Below the pieces are notes generated by a model that was not told where the DNA came from, searched no databases, and saw only the letters and a list, made by a program, of their open reading frames with translations. 64,000 nucleotides of DNA from Crotalaria pallida (Eukaryota; Streptophyta; Magnoliopsida; Fabales; Fabaceae). Below, piece by piece: positions 25,213 to 36,463 of the stretch. Each line of letters starts with the position of its first letter. The stretch's first letter is position 1. A program made the position numbers and the translations under genes. The stretch lies in NCBI GenBank assembly GCA_037953625.1, contig CM075656.1, positions 79,317,001-79,381,000 on the forward strand. Direction: 5' to 3'.

Positions 25213-26642
25213 GTTCATAGTTGTTGTTGTTACTCGAAAGAAAAATTATCTAAGTTGCATTTTCATAGTTCTTTATCTAAGTCTGCTAAATTGTAGTTAT
25301 AGAGAGAAAGGTTACTTAGTTGTTGTAGTTTAGGTCTTTCTCTTTCCATTTTGTGCACCATTTGTCTTCTCTGTTTTTAATTTGTCACTTTTTCAGAGGA
25401 TGGTGATTGGTGATATAAAGCTTTCATGGTGATGATGTTGTAAAAATAATAATATTTTATTATTTTAAAAATATTTATTTTAAATTGAATTTATTAATTA
25501 TTAATTTGGGTGGTGGTTACAAAAATTTATTCTTATTAAGTTGGGTGTTTATTCCCATTAATTCTTATTATTTCATTACTTATTATTATTAATTATTCTT
25601 TCTAACGGTTTCTTTCCGTTAGAGTATATATACTTATAGTAGTATATATTTTTAGCTCCAAACAGCTACTAATAGCTATATTCATATTGTGTATATATAG
25701 TATACAGTGAATGCTATATAGAATATATGTACGATGATGAAAATTATATATTTTTATATTATTTATTCATAGTCCTTCACTTATTGATAACTAATTTTTT
25801 CTATGTTAGATAGACATTAAGATAGCCATAAATATTAAAAAAGATGTTTTTTTTTAGTTAAATATTTGAACATTTCTTGCGTTTGTTTTGTGTCTAACTA
25901 TTTTATGAATAATATTTATTTGAAGAATTATTTATGTAAAGATTTTTTTTATTAACATGCTAAATTTTAATTATAAGTTGCTTACATTGATGCGTTATTT
26001 TATACTTTAGACAATATACAATACAGTCATGAATTCAAATTTAAAAAAATCCAAAAATTTATACAATATGTTGCAATTTAAATTGTGAAAAATAATGATG
26101 CGTTATTTTATACTTTAGACAATATACCTATTTACAATTATGAAGTTTTAATACAAACAAGTAATTTGAAAGTTCGAATCTTATAAACACTAATTAATTA
26201 AAAGTGTGAAAACAAGTCTTATATTTTGGGACAGATGTAATAAAAATGATGATGATGATGATGATATATGGCAAAAAAAAAATAGCTGCATTTGGACTTG
26301 CAAAATGATTTATTAACAAAATGCATTTGGAATGATGGATTAAATAAAACAAAAATCAAAATGAGTTGGATTTTTTTTAATATAAGAAATTAAGTTGTTA
26401 ATTAAGATTAGAAATCGCATAGTTGATACATTATTAGTTAATTTTTATTAATGAAAAAGTTGGTAGCTGAAACTAGATTCAAAGGTTAATGTTTATGATT
26501 ATTCATTTCTAAATACATGTAAATCATTTTTATGAAAAGTTCATATTAACATATTATTTAAAAAGACATATTTCCAAAATCTATAATCAATTTTTAAAAA
26601 AAAAAAAATTAAACCCGTGCAATGCACGGGTAAAATTACTAG

Positions 26643-27814
26643 TTAATTATGTAATTTACTTAGCATTCCTAACTTAAATACTACTTCATCAGGTTTATAC
26701 GGAAAAAAAAAAAAGAAAGGACAAATGGAAGCATGTAAGTTTCAAGGATTATCAGTGCATGTTTAGTTATACGGTGAGTTAACCACAATCAATTTTGGAA
26801 TGCCAACACTACTAACAGTTATTTTTGCTCCAACTTGATTTTGGAACCATAATTGATTTTCATAATTAAAACCAAACATGCTGTTATGTTAGCTGGTTAA
26901 TTAGTTCCTCAATACTTACCATAACCGGTTAGACAATGCCACTTAGAGTCTTAGAGATCGAGCTAATAATTTGGTTTCCTATTTTTTCTGGTCGATGGAA
27001 TAACTCAACTTATATACAAACCAATAGCCCCTTTTCCAACTATATTGTATATTACATCAGCAGTGTTATTTGTTCATCCATTATAATTCTACAACTTCTC
27101 TTGCAATAAATAAAAATATTTTAATTTTTTATTTACTTCTCATATTTTATTTTTATATACCAAAAAAACTCATATAAAATCAAAAAGCAACTTAAAGTTT
27201 TCACTTGTGAAAATAATATTTTTAAACATTTTACCCATGCATCAAATCGATTGTAATTATGATGTGAAAGCAAAATAGTTCCATGCATGAATAAGTGTAC
27301 ACAATATTACTTGAACATTTATATTTAATATTTAAGTCTAATATTTATTGTGTTGGATAAAGATATAAAAAAGTAAAAAACAATAAAAAATAGAAATTGA
27401 ATGATTCATTATATTTTACCCAAAATAGTAGTTATTGGATTTAAATATTAAATATAGATGTGCAAATAATTACAAGTGTATGTACCTTTGGCTCACACTC
27501 ACCTATCACTGCCAAATCACTGCACTTTCACTCAACTAATCAAACTTGTGATGCCCCATCTTTCTTTGACCTCGATAGTGAAAGGAGATTTGCTCATCAA
27601 CCAAAATTGCAACTTATTATCCTTCTAACTAAACATTGCACCTAGGCTAGCTAGCTATATCAAAATTATAAATCATTCTCTCCCTCATTTTCCATACATC
27701 AAAACACACAACACACCAACTCACCAATTGTCTTACATCTTTCACTTATTATTAGCATTCCACTATTCCCCTAAGCATCGATCTCATCTAACCACTTCTT
27801 GAACATACTCTAAA
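26643..27814. other. Upstream region of the second FLA gene
   Basis: AT-rich; TATAAAT at 27667-27673 is a possible core promoter, followed by a C/A-rich leader. No other feature seen. Confidence 0.4.
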
Positions 27815-28523
27815 ATGAATACACATCAATCTCACTTCTCTACCTCAATTCTATTACTAACACTAGCAATCATCTTCACCTATTCCATCACCACCATTTC
27901 AGCACAACTCCTCTCACCACTCCAAGCCCCATTATCATCTCCCCCAGCCCCACCATTATTACCACAATCACCACCACTCTCTCCACCGGCCACAGCACCA
28001 GCACCAGGACTCAACACAGTTCCATTAGTACCCGTCTCCCCCAGTGGGGCCCCAAAGCTCCCACCATAGACATTATCCAAATACTCAGAAAAGCCAAAAG
28101 ATTCTCCGTTCTCATTCGCCTTCTCAAAACCACCCAACTCATCAACCAACTCAACTCACAGCTTTTAACTTCTGGCTCAGGAGGGTTAACCATATTTGCA
28201 CCGGAAGACAGCGCCTTCTCGAAACTGAAAGCAGGGTTCCTTAACTCTCTAGTGATAGACAGAAGGTGGAGCTCTTACAGTTTCACACACTTTCTTCCTT
28301 CATATCCATCTCTAATTTTGATACTTTAACAAACCCGGTTCAGACTCAAGCCGGTGACGACGCCAAAAGGCTTCAACTTAACGTCACCACCTATGGTGGC
28401 AGCCAAGTAAGCATGACAACCGGCGCCGTTAATGCCACTGTTACCGCCTTACCGGAACCGTGTACACTGACAACAAGTTAGCCATATATCAGGTAAACAA
28501 CAAATTATATATATATATATATA

Positions 28524-28558
<35 letters not shown>

Positions 28559-29149
28559 GAAAAGAGAACTATTTATACAAGTTAAATTACACAACTCTTA
28601 CATCGCTCATAACTTTTACACCAAATCAAATTTAATCTAATGAATCGTTCGATTGAAAGCTCTTATGCTATAGATTGTCTATATCAAATTTCACAAAAAT
28701 CTGAAGTCAAATAGCACATTTCATTTGTATATGCATATCAAAATTAACTAATTATATGTTTAAAAAATATATAAAAATAGAGCTATTTGAATATATATTC
28801 AATGATATTTAAATTTTTTCACATTTGACATAAATATATATACATTTATTATATTGTATTTGACCATTCATCTGGATATTTTTTGGATTCCTTTCTACAG
28901 GTAGATAAGGTACTTCTCCCTCTTGACATTGTGCTTCCTAGCAAGGCTCCAGCACCAACACCGGTGGGGGCGAAAGGAAGCTCACCCAAGTCCGATAAAA
29001 CAAAGTCATCTTCATCATCTGCTGATTATAATGCCGATGGTGATGATGGTGGTAGTGATAAAGCTTCTGCTGGTTCCATGAGCTTGAATCATGCAGGTGG
29101 AATTAAAATGTGGGTGCATCTTGTGATTGGAGTGTTTATGATGATATGA
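27815..29149 (+). pseudogene. Second FLA gene with three frame breaks and one intron
   Basis: This is clearly homologous to the FLA gene at 21994. It has a signal peptide (MNTHQSHFSTS... to about ISAQ), a Pro-rich stretch, a FAS1 domain and a GPI-type tail. The reading frame jumps three times: in a GGGGCCCC run at about 28046-28053, after CTCT near 28250, and near 28450. Each looks like loss of one base, and together they return to the starting frame. Between the breaks, family motifs remain intact (DIIQILRKAK, GGLTIFAPED, YTDNKLAIYQ). Exon 1 ends at 28492 (CAG/GTAAAC), the intron 28493-28900 holds a long TA repeat, and exon 2 runs 28901-29149 (VDKVLLPLD to the stop). The intact paralogue has no intron there. 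Either a young pseudogene or consensus errors in homopolymers; I cannot tell which. Confidence 0.8.
28509..28554. repeat. (TA)n microsatellite in the intron of the second FLA gene
   Basis: TA run with one interruption (CTATATA), near the donor site. Confidence 0.9.
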
Positions 29150-30092
29150 AGTAGACGATGTATGTATATATGGATATATACAAAAGTGAGGGGTCCGATA
29201 TTTTTGTTGTGCAGTTTTAGCTAGGTTTAATATTGCGAGTGATCCATCCATCCTTGAGTTTTGGAATTGAGGTTTGTGCGTGCCATCATTGGATGATATC
29301 TATTTATGAAATGGTGCTGTATATGTTTTCCCGATTAGTATAGATTTAATTTATACGTATTATTATTTTTATTATAAAAAAAACTACACGTATTATTTTA
29401 CCATGAAATGCTTATAGCTGTTGTGTTTTAAGCTATGTTGCACCAATATGGGTACGATACCGGGTATGAGATACGTCATTTTCTAAAAAACAAGGATACG
29501 GGTACGACAATATAAATTCAAATTTTATAAATAAATATATATAAACAAGGTGCAAATAAACAATTTCGGCATTGAAATAACATACAAATATCGTAAAATT
29601 AGAGATTGATATTCAAAATAAATCAAGATATAAGGTCGAAAGATTGATTATAACATTAAAGTATAAATTCTAATGCAAAAATTACATTATTGGTATGAGT
29701 CACACCTAAAATATACTTTAACATACCAGTTACAAGTACTCGGGAGTGCAATACGTGTACCGATTCCCAATGTGTATCCGATACGAATACGTCATCAGTC
29801 TAGAAGTACCCATATTTCAAAGGTTTTAAGGTGTGGAGCGACATTATTGTAGTATTAATTAACGATCCTACGAGTAATAAAAAATGAAAAATTGTCATCA
29901 AAAATTTAAATTTATCATTTTATCAATTTAGTAAACATATTATTTCTCATATCAAATTATTTTTTATTATTTTAAACAATGTTTCAGTATCACTTTTTAT
30001 CATTCTTACTTAAAAATATAACATCTTTTTTAATAAATAAAAATATATTAATTACTAATATAACTCAAGGAATATTAAACCATTACCGGAGC

Positions 30093-30258
30093 TTTTTTTT
30101 TATACACCAAGGATATTTTTCGGTCGAAGACTAATTCCCTCTGAAGCATAAAGAGTTTTGTCTTTATCGACAAAACCTTTTTTATACTTATGACAGGGAT
30201 CGAACCCTTGATATAATACTTAAAAAATACAGTCATTTACCACTGTGTTGGGCGTTGT
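30093..30258 (-). mobile_element. SINE-like element
   Basis: On the minus strand: ACAGTGGTAAATGACTG, B box GGGTTCGATCCCTG and a terminal A run. No clear target duplication. Confidence 0.5.
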
Positions 30259-30971
30259 TAGTTATAAAAAACATCTTTTTGAAAAAGATGGAGCAATGAT
30301 CAAATTAAATTAGAGTATTTAGTCACCCTGCAAAAATAAAAATCCATGCTTCGATGTTTGAGCTTTTGGCCATTTGTCAATTGCTATTGGATCGAATACT
30401 TGCAGCCCAAAGTTTGGGAACCTTGAATTAATTACTACTAGTTTTGGAATTTAATTACTCCCACAAATTATCTCAAATTCCATTTTTAATTTTATTCCAA
30501 AATTATTCATTTTTTTTTTAACTTTAAACTTCATAATCATCATCATCATTATCATCACCAACCCCGAATTATAAAAACTTACATAGAATTATACATGTCT
30601 TCATCAATTCCTAACTCCGTAAGTACTAAACGAAGTCGGGCACAAATTGGAGGAGAAAAGTTCCAGAACCAACCTGATTAAAATACTAATTGAAATTTTA
30701 TGATTGTGATTCACATTCATCATAAAAATAAATTAGTATTTGAGATGAAAGCGTAGTGCATTAAGGTTACATTTACTGCATATGCGTATGAAAATTTAGT
30801 AAGGGAAGTCTTCCGATCAGTGGGAAGAAGTTTCATTCCCTGTCAATTAGAGAAGGAAAATTCCACATTAAGGTCAACGGGAATTTTCTTAGGCAATAAT
30901 CAAATATCTGAATTGGACAGCTGATAAAATTTAGAAAACTTTGCAGGTTGCAAGTATTAACCAACATGAAT

Positions 30972-31085
30972 TTGGAGGAGTGGTAAGCGACTCGGTCTCG
31001 CTTAAGTAAGGTCTCGGGTTTGATTCCTTGTGAATGCAGAAAATTCATGTTGGGAGACTCACCTATCATATTGAGACGGGAGTGA
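30972..31085 (+). mobile_element. SINE-like element
   Basis: GAGTGGTAAGCGACTCGGTCTC and GGTTTGATTCC match A and B boxes. The TCTCGCTTAAGTAAG core is shared with the copy at 9365, which supports a repeat family. Confidence 0.5.
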
Positions 31086-31255
31086 CAGTAGTTATGAAAT
31101 TTGAAATTTAAGATTAAAACAAGAAATTTTTTAAAAAAAAAATTAGAAATAAAAGATGAAGATGTGTAATTTTGGAATAAAAAAAAAAAAGATTATTGTG
31201 GGATAATTTATAAGGTTTAAATTCCAAAACTCATCAATTTACTTGTCTTAAAAAT

Positions 31256-31306
31256 ACTTATTCTTCCCCCTTTGTCTACCCAAAAAAAAAAAAAAGACTT
31301 ATTCTT
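31256..31306 (+). mobile_element. Micro-insertion with poly(A) and 10-bp duplication
   Basis: ACTTATTCTT on both sides of a 31-nt insert whose end is GTCTACCC followed by an A run, like the reversed ends of the inserts at 33405 and 53861. Confidence 0.5.
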
Positions 31307-31727
31307 TAGCGTGAGCCGACCAAAAATAATCTATAAGTAAAAACAATATATTTTAAAAACGGTTATGTTTTTCATTCACTGCAAGTCTACAAAAATAGTT
31401 AAGAAATCACAAAAACTAAAATTTTATTAAAGGATCAAATGCGTTATTTCTTAATTTATGAAGTACTATACTTAGTAGTAATATACGTAACCGGTAACCC
31501 ATTATAAACTTATAATTTTAACTTTTTAGATATTTTAATATTGACTTAAGAGCATCTCATCCAATGATATATGCTAAAAATGTAGGATTATGCTAGCTGA
31601 TCAAATATTGTATGTTGAGAAACAAATTTTACTTTTATATACTCCTTAACTAACCCATTCATCTTAGGATATAATGGATATATAGCAACCTGATAGTGCA
31701 TAGGATCTTCTCATATGATTAATAGTA

Positions 31728-31919
31728 TAAACCAAATGTGGGTTGGTAAAGTGGTAGCTCACTTGGTCCCTTAATCAACTGGTCTCGAGTTCGAGCCTTG
31801 GGTATGAAGCAACCCCGCTGGGAGACCCCTATCGCTTAGTGCGAGCTCGGTCGGGTCGAACCGGATGAGTTGAATTCTGGTAAACCAGATCCGGGTACCG
31901 ATTGACGTGTAAAAAAAAT
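31728..31919 (+). mobile_element. tRNA-derived SINE
   Basis: 12-bp duplication TGATTAATAGTA (31716-31727, 31920-31931), A-box-like TGGTAGCTCACTTGG, B box GAGTTCGAGCC and an A tail. 192 bp, full length. Confidence 0.82.
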
Positions 31920-32186
31920 TGATTAATAGTACTAACAATAGATCAACCCTAACCTAAATTCCATTTATATATTAAAAAAAAATTAGACATAACTCATTTC
32001 CCTCTTATGTTACTCCATTAGTTTTTGAATATAAGTTTTTTTTAAGATTGTAATTCAAAGATAAAATAGAATAATCAATAAATCTGTTTTTGTGTTAAAT
32101 TGGTAAAAAAAAAATTCCTGTTTTACATTTTATTATCTTTCATAATAATTAGTAGGGATGAAATTATAAAATCATACTAATTATTA

Positions 32187-32887
32187 CTACCTCTATCCTT
32201 AAACATAAGACTCTTTTCACATTTTTATTTTGTTTCTATTTATAAAACCCTATACCAATTTTCAATGACTATTAATTACTTTTTTCCACAAACACCTTTA
32301 TTTATTTAACACTTTTTAAATTTATAATGATATTAATAGGAGTAATTTTGAAAATACATACTCCCTCCGTCCCATTATCTTGGTAAAAAGTTGCACTTTT
32401 TTTGTCCCAAATCAAAGTAAAAATAATAAATGAAAAATCTTAAAGATTGTATATTATATTCATGATTGATTCATGATTGAATAAGTAAGGAAAGATACAA
32501 TTAATTACCAAAACAAGAAAATTTGATGATCCATTAATTTTTCAATTATTATTATTACATCCACTAAATATATTATTACATCCAATTATTATTATATATT
32601 CAAATATGTATTAATTATAATAATATGGAAAGTTGTGTGATTGAAATTTGTAATCATACATTATATTTGATTTTGAAAATCGAATCAGACATTGTATCAA
32701 AAGAACATTTTCTTATTTTTGTTGACTTCGTTGACTTTTACCAAGATAATGGGACAGATAGAGTATCAAAAGTTCAATTTTCAATACAATTAACTAAATT
32801 AATCAAGTTTCTTAATTAACATGAAATCTCCTAAAGAGGTCTCGTGTGTGTGTATATATATATATATATATAAAAGGATGGAGGGAG
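32187..32887. mobile_element. Stowaway MITE interrupted by another Stowaway
   Basis: Degenerate left end CTACCTCTATCCTT and right end AAGGATGGAGGGAG, flanked by TA. Its halves meet around the inner element at 32361-32763. The right end also contains a (TG)n(TA)n tract. Confidence 0.7.
32361..32763. mobile_element. Inner Stowaway MITE (different subfamily)
   Basis: Ends CTCCCTCCGTCCCATTATC / GATAATGGGACAGATAGAG, TA at 32359-32360 and 32764-32765. TIRs extend through CTTGGTAAAAG. The 64-codon ORF at 32625 is part of its AT-rich body and not a gene. Confidence 0.8.
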
Positions 32888-33392
32888 TAATTAATATTAT
32901 ACGAGTACTAATTTTGTAAATAAAAAGAAACGGTGGAATTGCTTCCCTTTTCTACCCGAAATTTTGCATACTAAGCACATACTTGGAGTATATTAGCTTG
33001 CCCTTTGCTGTCCATATATGTAGTTAAGGGTACTTAATCCTTGACTTTCATACATTAGTAGGTGGATTAGATAGCACTGTACTGTAGTACAATTTTTCAA
33101 TAGCTTTTGCAGACCACATCCTACCTTTCTCATTTCACTGTTTCTATGATACTATGATAGTAGGATATATAGCAACAACAAATCTAAATTTGTCAATCTC
33201 CATTAATTAGTCCTAGTTGAATTAACCATTAAGTATTATTCAGTGAACAAAAAGGCATCCGTACTTTTTTGGCCGTAGAAAAGCTAAGACGATGCATTTA
33301 AACTATTAGTAATTTGCAACAACCTCAATCTCACGCTCTCCTAATTATTGTGGTACACATTAGAATGTGTGTCCAATTTGAGTCCTTTCTTT

Positions 33393-33432
33393 GTTTAATT
33401 CTTTTTTTTTTGGGTGAACTGTTTAATTCTTT
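33393..33432 (-). mobile_element. Micro-insertion with poly(T) and 12-bp duplication
   Basis: GTTTAATTCTTT occurs on both sides of a 16-nt insert, TTTTTTTGGGTGAACT. On the minus strand this is a bare 3' end with an A tail. Confidence 0.6.
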
Positions 33433-33842
33433 ATTTCATGTGCTGTAGTAGCAATACTTAATTGTTGACTTTGGACTTGCTTCGTTCAAAGGTAAGAAAT
33501 TGTGTGTTGTTAATAAGGTGGAAACCTCCGTGGTCGGTCATTTTATTGGCTAGGAAAATAGTGACCAGTGACCACATAAAAGAGGTGAACTGAATGAATC
33601 CCTCATACCTTTCTCAAAGGGCATACATTTTCTTTAACGCTTAAAGCATCGTACAACTTATTTTATTTCAAACCCATAAATTAAGCAGAGACAATGAGGC
33701 ATCACAACCTTCAACTTTCAACGGTTGCCACCTGGCAAAATCTCATGTAGATAGAAATTATTCCTATGCATGGTTGAAACTTGAAAGTGTCATAAAGGGG
33801 ACAAAAATAACTTCTGATATGAATTAGGAAAATTCATCAATA

Positions 33843-33844
<2 letters not shown>

Positions 33845-33888
<44 letters not shown>
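33845..33888. repeat. (TTA)n microsatellite
   Basis: About 14 perfect trinucleotide units. Confidence 0.92.
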
Positions 33889-34633
33889 GTGCTTTTGGGC
33901 ACTTGTTAATAAATTAAATTCATACTGGATAAGTCTGCATCGAAATTGATATAATTATTAGTGCATATTAATTTTATAAATACGTCAATTTTTAAAACAA
34001 ACTTATTCAATATGAATTTTTTAACGTATGTCATAAGATACACATTAAAAAAACCTTATTATTATGGTATAATAAAAAAAAACATAATAGTATAATTATT
34101 GTTAGTGTTATATTTGTTGTTGTGGATTCGGATATCTTATACTCTTTTAATCTACTATCTACTATTTATATATAAAAGGATTCCTTTTCGAGGCCGAGGC
34201 ACCATGTTTGTCGGAAATTTTTTTGAGGCACCACGTTTATCCTGTGAAGCTTTCCTCGCATAAGAGAATTTGTAGGTAGATAATCATTATCTCTAATCAA
34301 AATTATAATTTAAAATTAAATAAATTATTTAAATTTATTTAATCATTATATGTTTGTAGGTAAATAACATTATCTCTAACCAAAATTACAATTTGAAATT
34401 AAATTAATCATTTGAATTTATATAATCATTATCTGTACGTGAAATCATTATCCTCAATTTGTTGAACAAATCATTATCCTCAACAAAAATATTAAAAAAT
34501 TATTAAAAAAATCACTATATATATATATATAATAGGCTCTTCCGTTCAATTTTTAAAGTTCTATCTAATTCTAAGAATTCTCTTCTCCAAATTCTTTCTT
34601 TTATTTTTATTTTTTCTCTCATTCCTCTACTTA

Positions 34634-34830
34634 AAGCTCTTAATTTTGATTTTTGAGTGTTTGATGAATTATTTATTAGATGATGCATATTTTGTTATAT
34701 TTTTAATTGACTTTTATTTATTCCTCTACTTAGAGCTCTTAATTTTGATGATTTTTGAGTGTTTGATGAATTACTTATTAGATGATGCATATTTTGTTAT
34801 ACTTTTAATTGACTTTTGCTTAATGCTAAT
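34634..34830 (+). repeat. Tandem duplication of about 100 bp in the Helitron
   Basis: The segment containing GAGTGTTTGATGAATTA and GATGATGCATATTTTGTTAT is present twice with few differences, upstream of the ATG8 fragment. It creates a spurious 87-codon ORF at 34646. Confidence 0.8.
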
Positions 34831-34835
34831 TTCAG

Positions 34836-35042
34836 AAAGAATGACATCAATGAGTTACTTCAAACAAGAGTATGACCTTGGTAAGGTTTCTTTTTTATTT
34901 ACATTTTGATAAGTTGTTATACATACTTACTTTGATTATTTTTTGTTGAAAGAATATGCAAATAATTGATCATTTTCTCTTTTCAAAGAAGAGAAGGGCT
35001 AAGGCTTCTAGGATTAAGAAGAAATACCCTGATCGTATTCCG
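34836..35042 (+). pseudogene. Captured ATG8-like gene fragment (two exons and the intron)
   Basis: The first exon reads MTSMSYFKQEYDL before GTAAGG at 34881, resembling the ATG8 start (SSFKQEHDLE). The second block, 34989-35042, reads KRRAKASRIKKKYPDRIP just before GTAAGA, matching ATG8 KRRAEAARIREKYPDRIP, including the exon border after IP. ATG8 is the ubiquitin-like protein lipidated onto autophagosome membranes; these residues form its N-terminal helices. The acceptor side of the intron no longer keeps frame and the rest of the gene is absent, so the piece is dead as a gene. Confidence 0.85.
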
Positions 35043-36463
35043 GTAAGAAATAATTTTGGTGAGTATTTTGCCTATTTGAAGAAACAATGTTTTTCGATTT
35101 ATTTATGATTTTTTTTCGTTTTTGTCATGAGATAAGATAAACGATGAAAAAGATCAAAATATTTAAATATGAATAATAATAATAATAATAAATGTGATAA
35201 TTATATTTAATAAATAATAATGGTAAAAAATATTAATTTATCCATCAAATAAATATAAGAAATATCTTATAATATTATCCAATAAAAAAAATGAGAATGT
35301 ATAATTTTGGTTTAATTATATATAATTTTTCCTATTAGATGTGATAATTATATTTAAAATATGCTAAATTATCATGTCTTATGCAATAGAAAATATTTTG
35401 ATTTATCTTTAAATCTACTCATAATACCATCAAACAAAAAAATATAAAAAATTTTAATTTTCATTTCACTCTAATAAATAATCATAATATCATGATAAAA
35501 CGTGTTAATTCATCGATCAACTAAATAAGGAATACATTAATTTAATATAATACTCATCTATACATAGACAAATATAATATTAAATATATAAAAAAGAGCC
35601 AACATTATATTCATAATAAAGTGCAATGTGTTAACCAAGATAGTCAAAAATAACAATTTCAATGTGTCTTCATGTTCTATGAAATAGTGGATATTCCAAT
35701 TTATCCTTAAATTTTCTCATAATACCATTAAAAAAATAAAATATTTAATTCTGATTTGTTTTTAATTATCATAATAAAGTTGATGATCATATAAAAATAT
35801 TAATTTATCTATTAAATAAATAAGGAATATCTAATTCTGATTTACTTTTGATTCATCATAATAAAGTTAATAATCATGTAAAAAAATGTTAACTTATCTA
35901 TTGAATAAATAAGGAAAATCTCAGATAAAAAATGTTATTTTTTTAATTATATAAGGAAGTACAAAATGTTTCAACAAGCTCATTTTTTATTGTTGTTTAA
36001 TAATAATCTTTACTTTAAAATATTTAAATATTAATAATTCGTGCATTGCACAGGATAAAAATAAAAAAGTTTAATTTTAATTTCACTCTAATTAATAAAA
36101 CATGCTAATTATCGATCAACTAAATAAGGAATACATTAATTTAATATTGATCTATACATAAATAAATATAATATTAAAAAACAAACTGTCATTATCTTCC
36201 AATGAATTCATGTCCAATGAAATAAGGGCTATTATGATTTATCATTAATTATTCTCATAATACCATAAAAAATCAAAATAATAATAATATTTTTTTATTT
36301 ATCATAATAAAGCATATTGGATAATTTTTTTATAATTATTTTTGTTATTGTTTAATAATAATTTTTACTTTATAATGAAAATAATAATAATCTTTAATTT
36401 AAAATATTTAATATAAAAAAATTTAATATCAAGAACCCGTGCATTGCACGGGGTAAGAGCCAG

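Larger units (their letters stand above)
23956..26642 (+). mobile_element. Non-autonomous Helitron carrying host gene fragments
   Basis: The 3' end is textbook: a hairpin ACCCGTGCAATGCACGGGT at 26613-26631, seven bases, CTAG at 26639-26642, and host T after it. The 5' end is placed at TC 23956 because it follows a host A and continues AATATATTATAAAATAGG, like the start of the Helitron at 34151; this border is less sure. No Rep/helicase gene is visible, so the element is non-autonomous. Inside are pieces of at least two unrelated plant genes (SDR at 24282, pyrophosphatase at 25039). It lies between the two FLA genes. Confidence 0.75.
29150..32186. other. Intergenic; SINEs and repeat debris only
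   Basis: Includes a CGATACC/GGTATGA-rich stretch at 29440-29820 like the one at 20632. No gene. Confidence 0.45.
34151..36463 (+). mobile_element. Non-autonomous Helitron with captured ATG8 exons and duplicated 3' region
   Basis: The 5' end A/TCTACTATC... at 34151 is followed by TATATATAAAAGG, a usual Helitron start. The 3' end has the hairpin CCCGTGCATTGCACGGG at 36436-36452, a short spacer, then CCAG (a one-base variant of CTAG) at 36460-36463, followed by host T. A second, weaker terminus-like hairpin (CGTGCATTGCAC) lies at about 36039-36050, and about 100 bp of sequence at 35455-35600 recurs at 36075-36200, so the 3' part is duplicated. No transposase gene is visible. Confidence 0.75.

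Noticed and set aside
28883..29149. Separate small gene
   Set aside because: It is exon 2 of the second FLA gene; its first six codons are intron sequence.
31728..31919. tRNA gene
   Set aside because: A and B boxes are present but no acceptor stem pairs; target duplications and an A tail show a SINE.
34646..34909. 87-codon ORF with an internal repeat
   Set aside because: Arises from the tandem duplication upstream of the ATG8 fragment; only its last residues (after the intron acceptor) are gene-derived.
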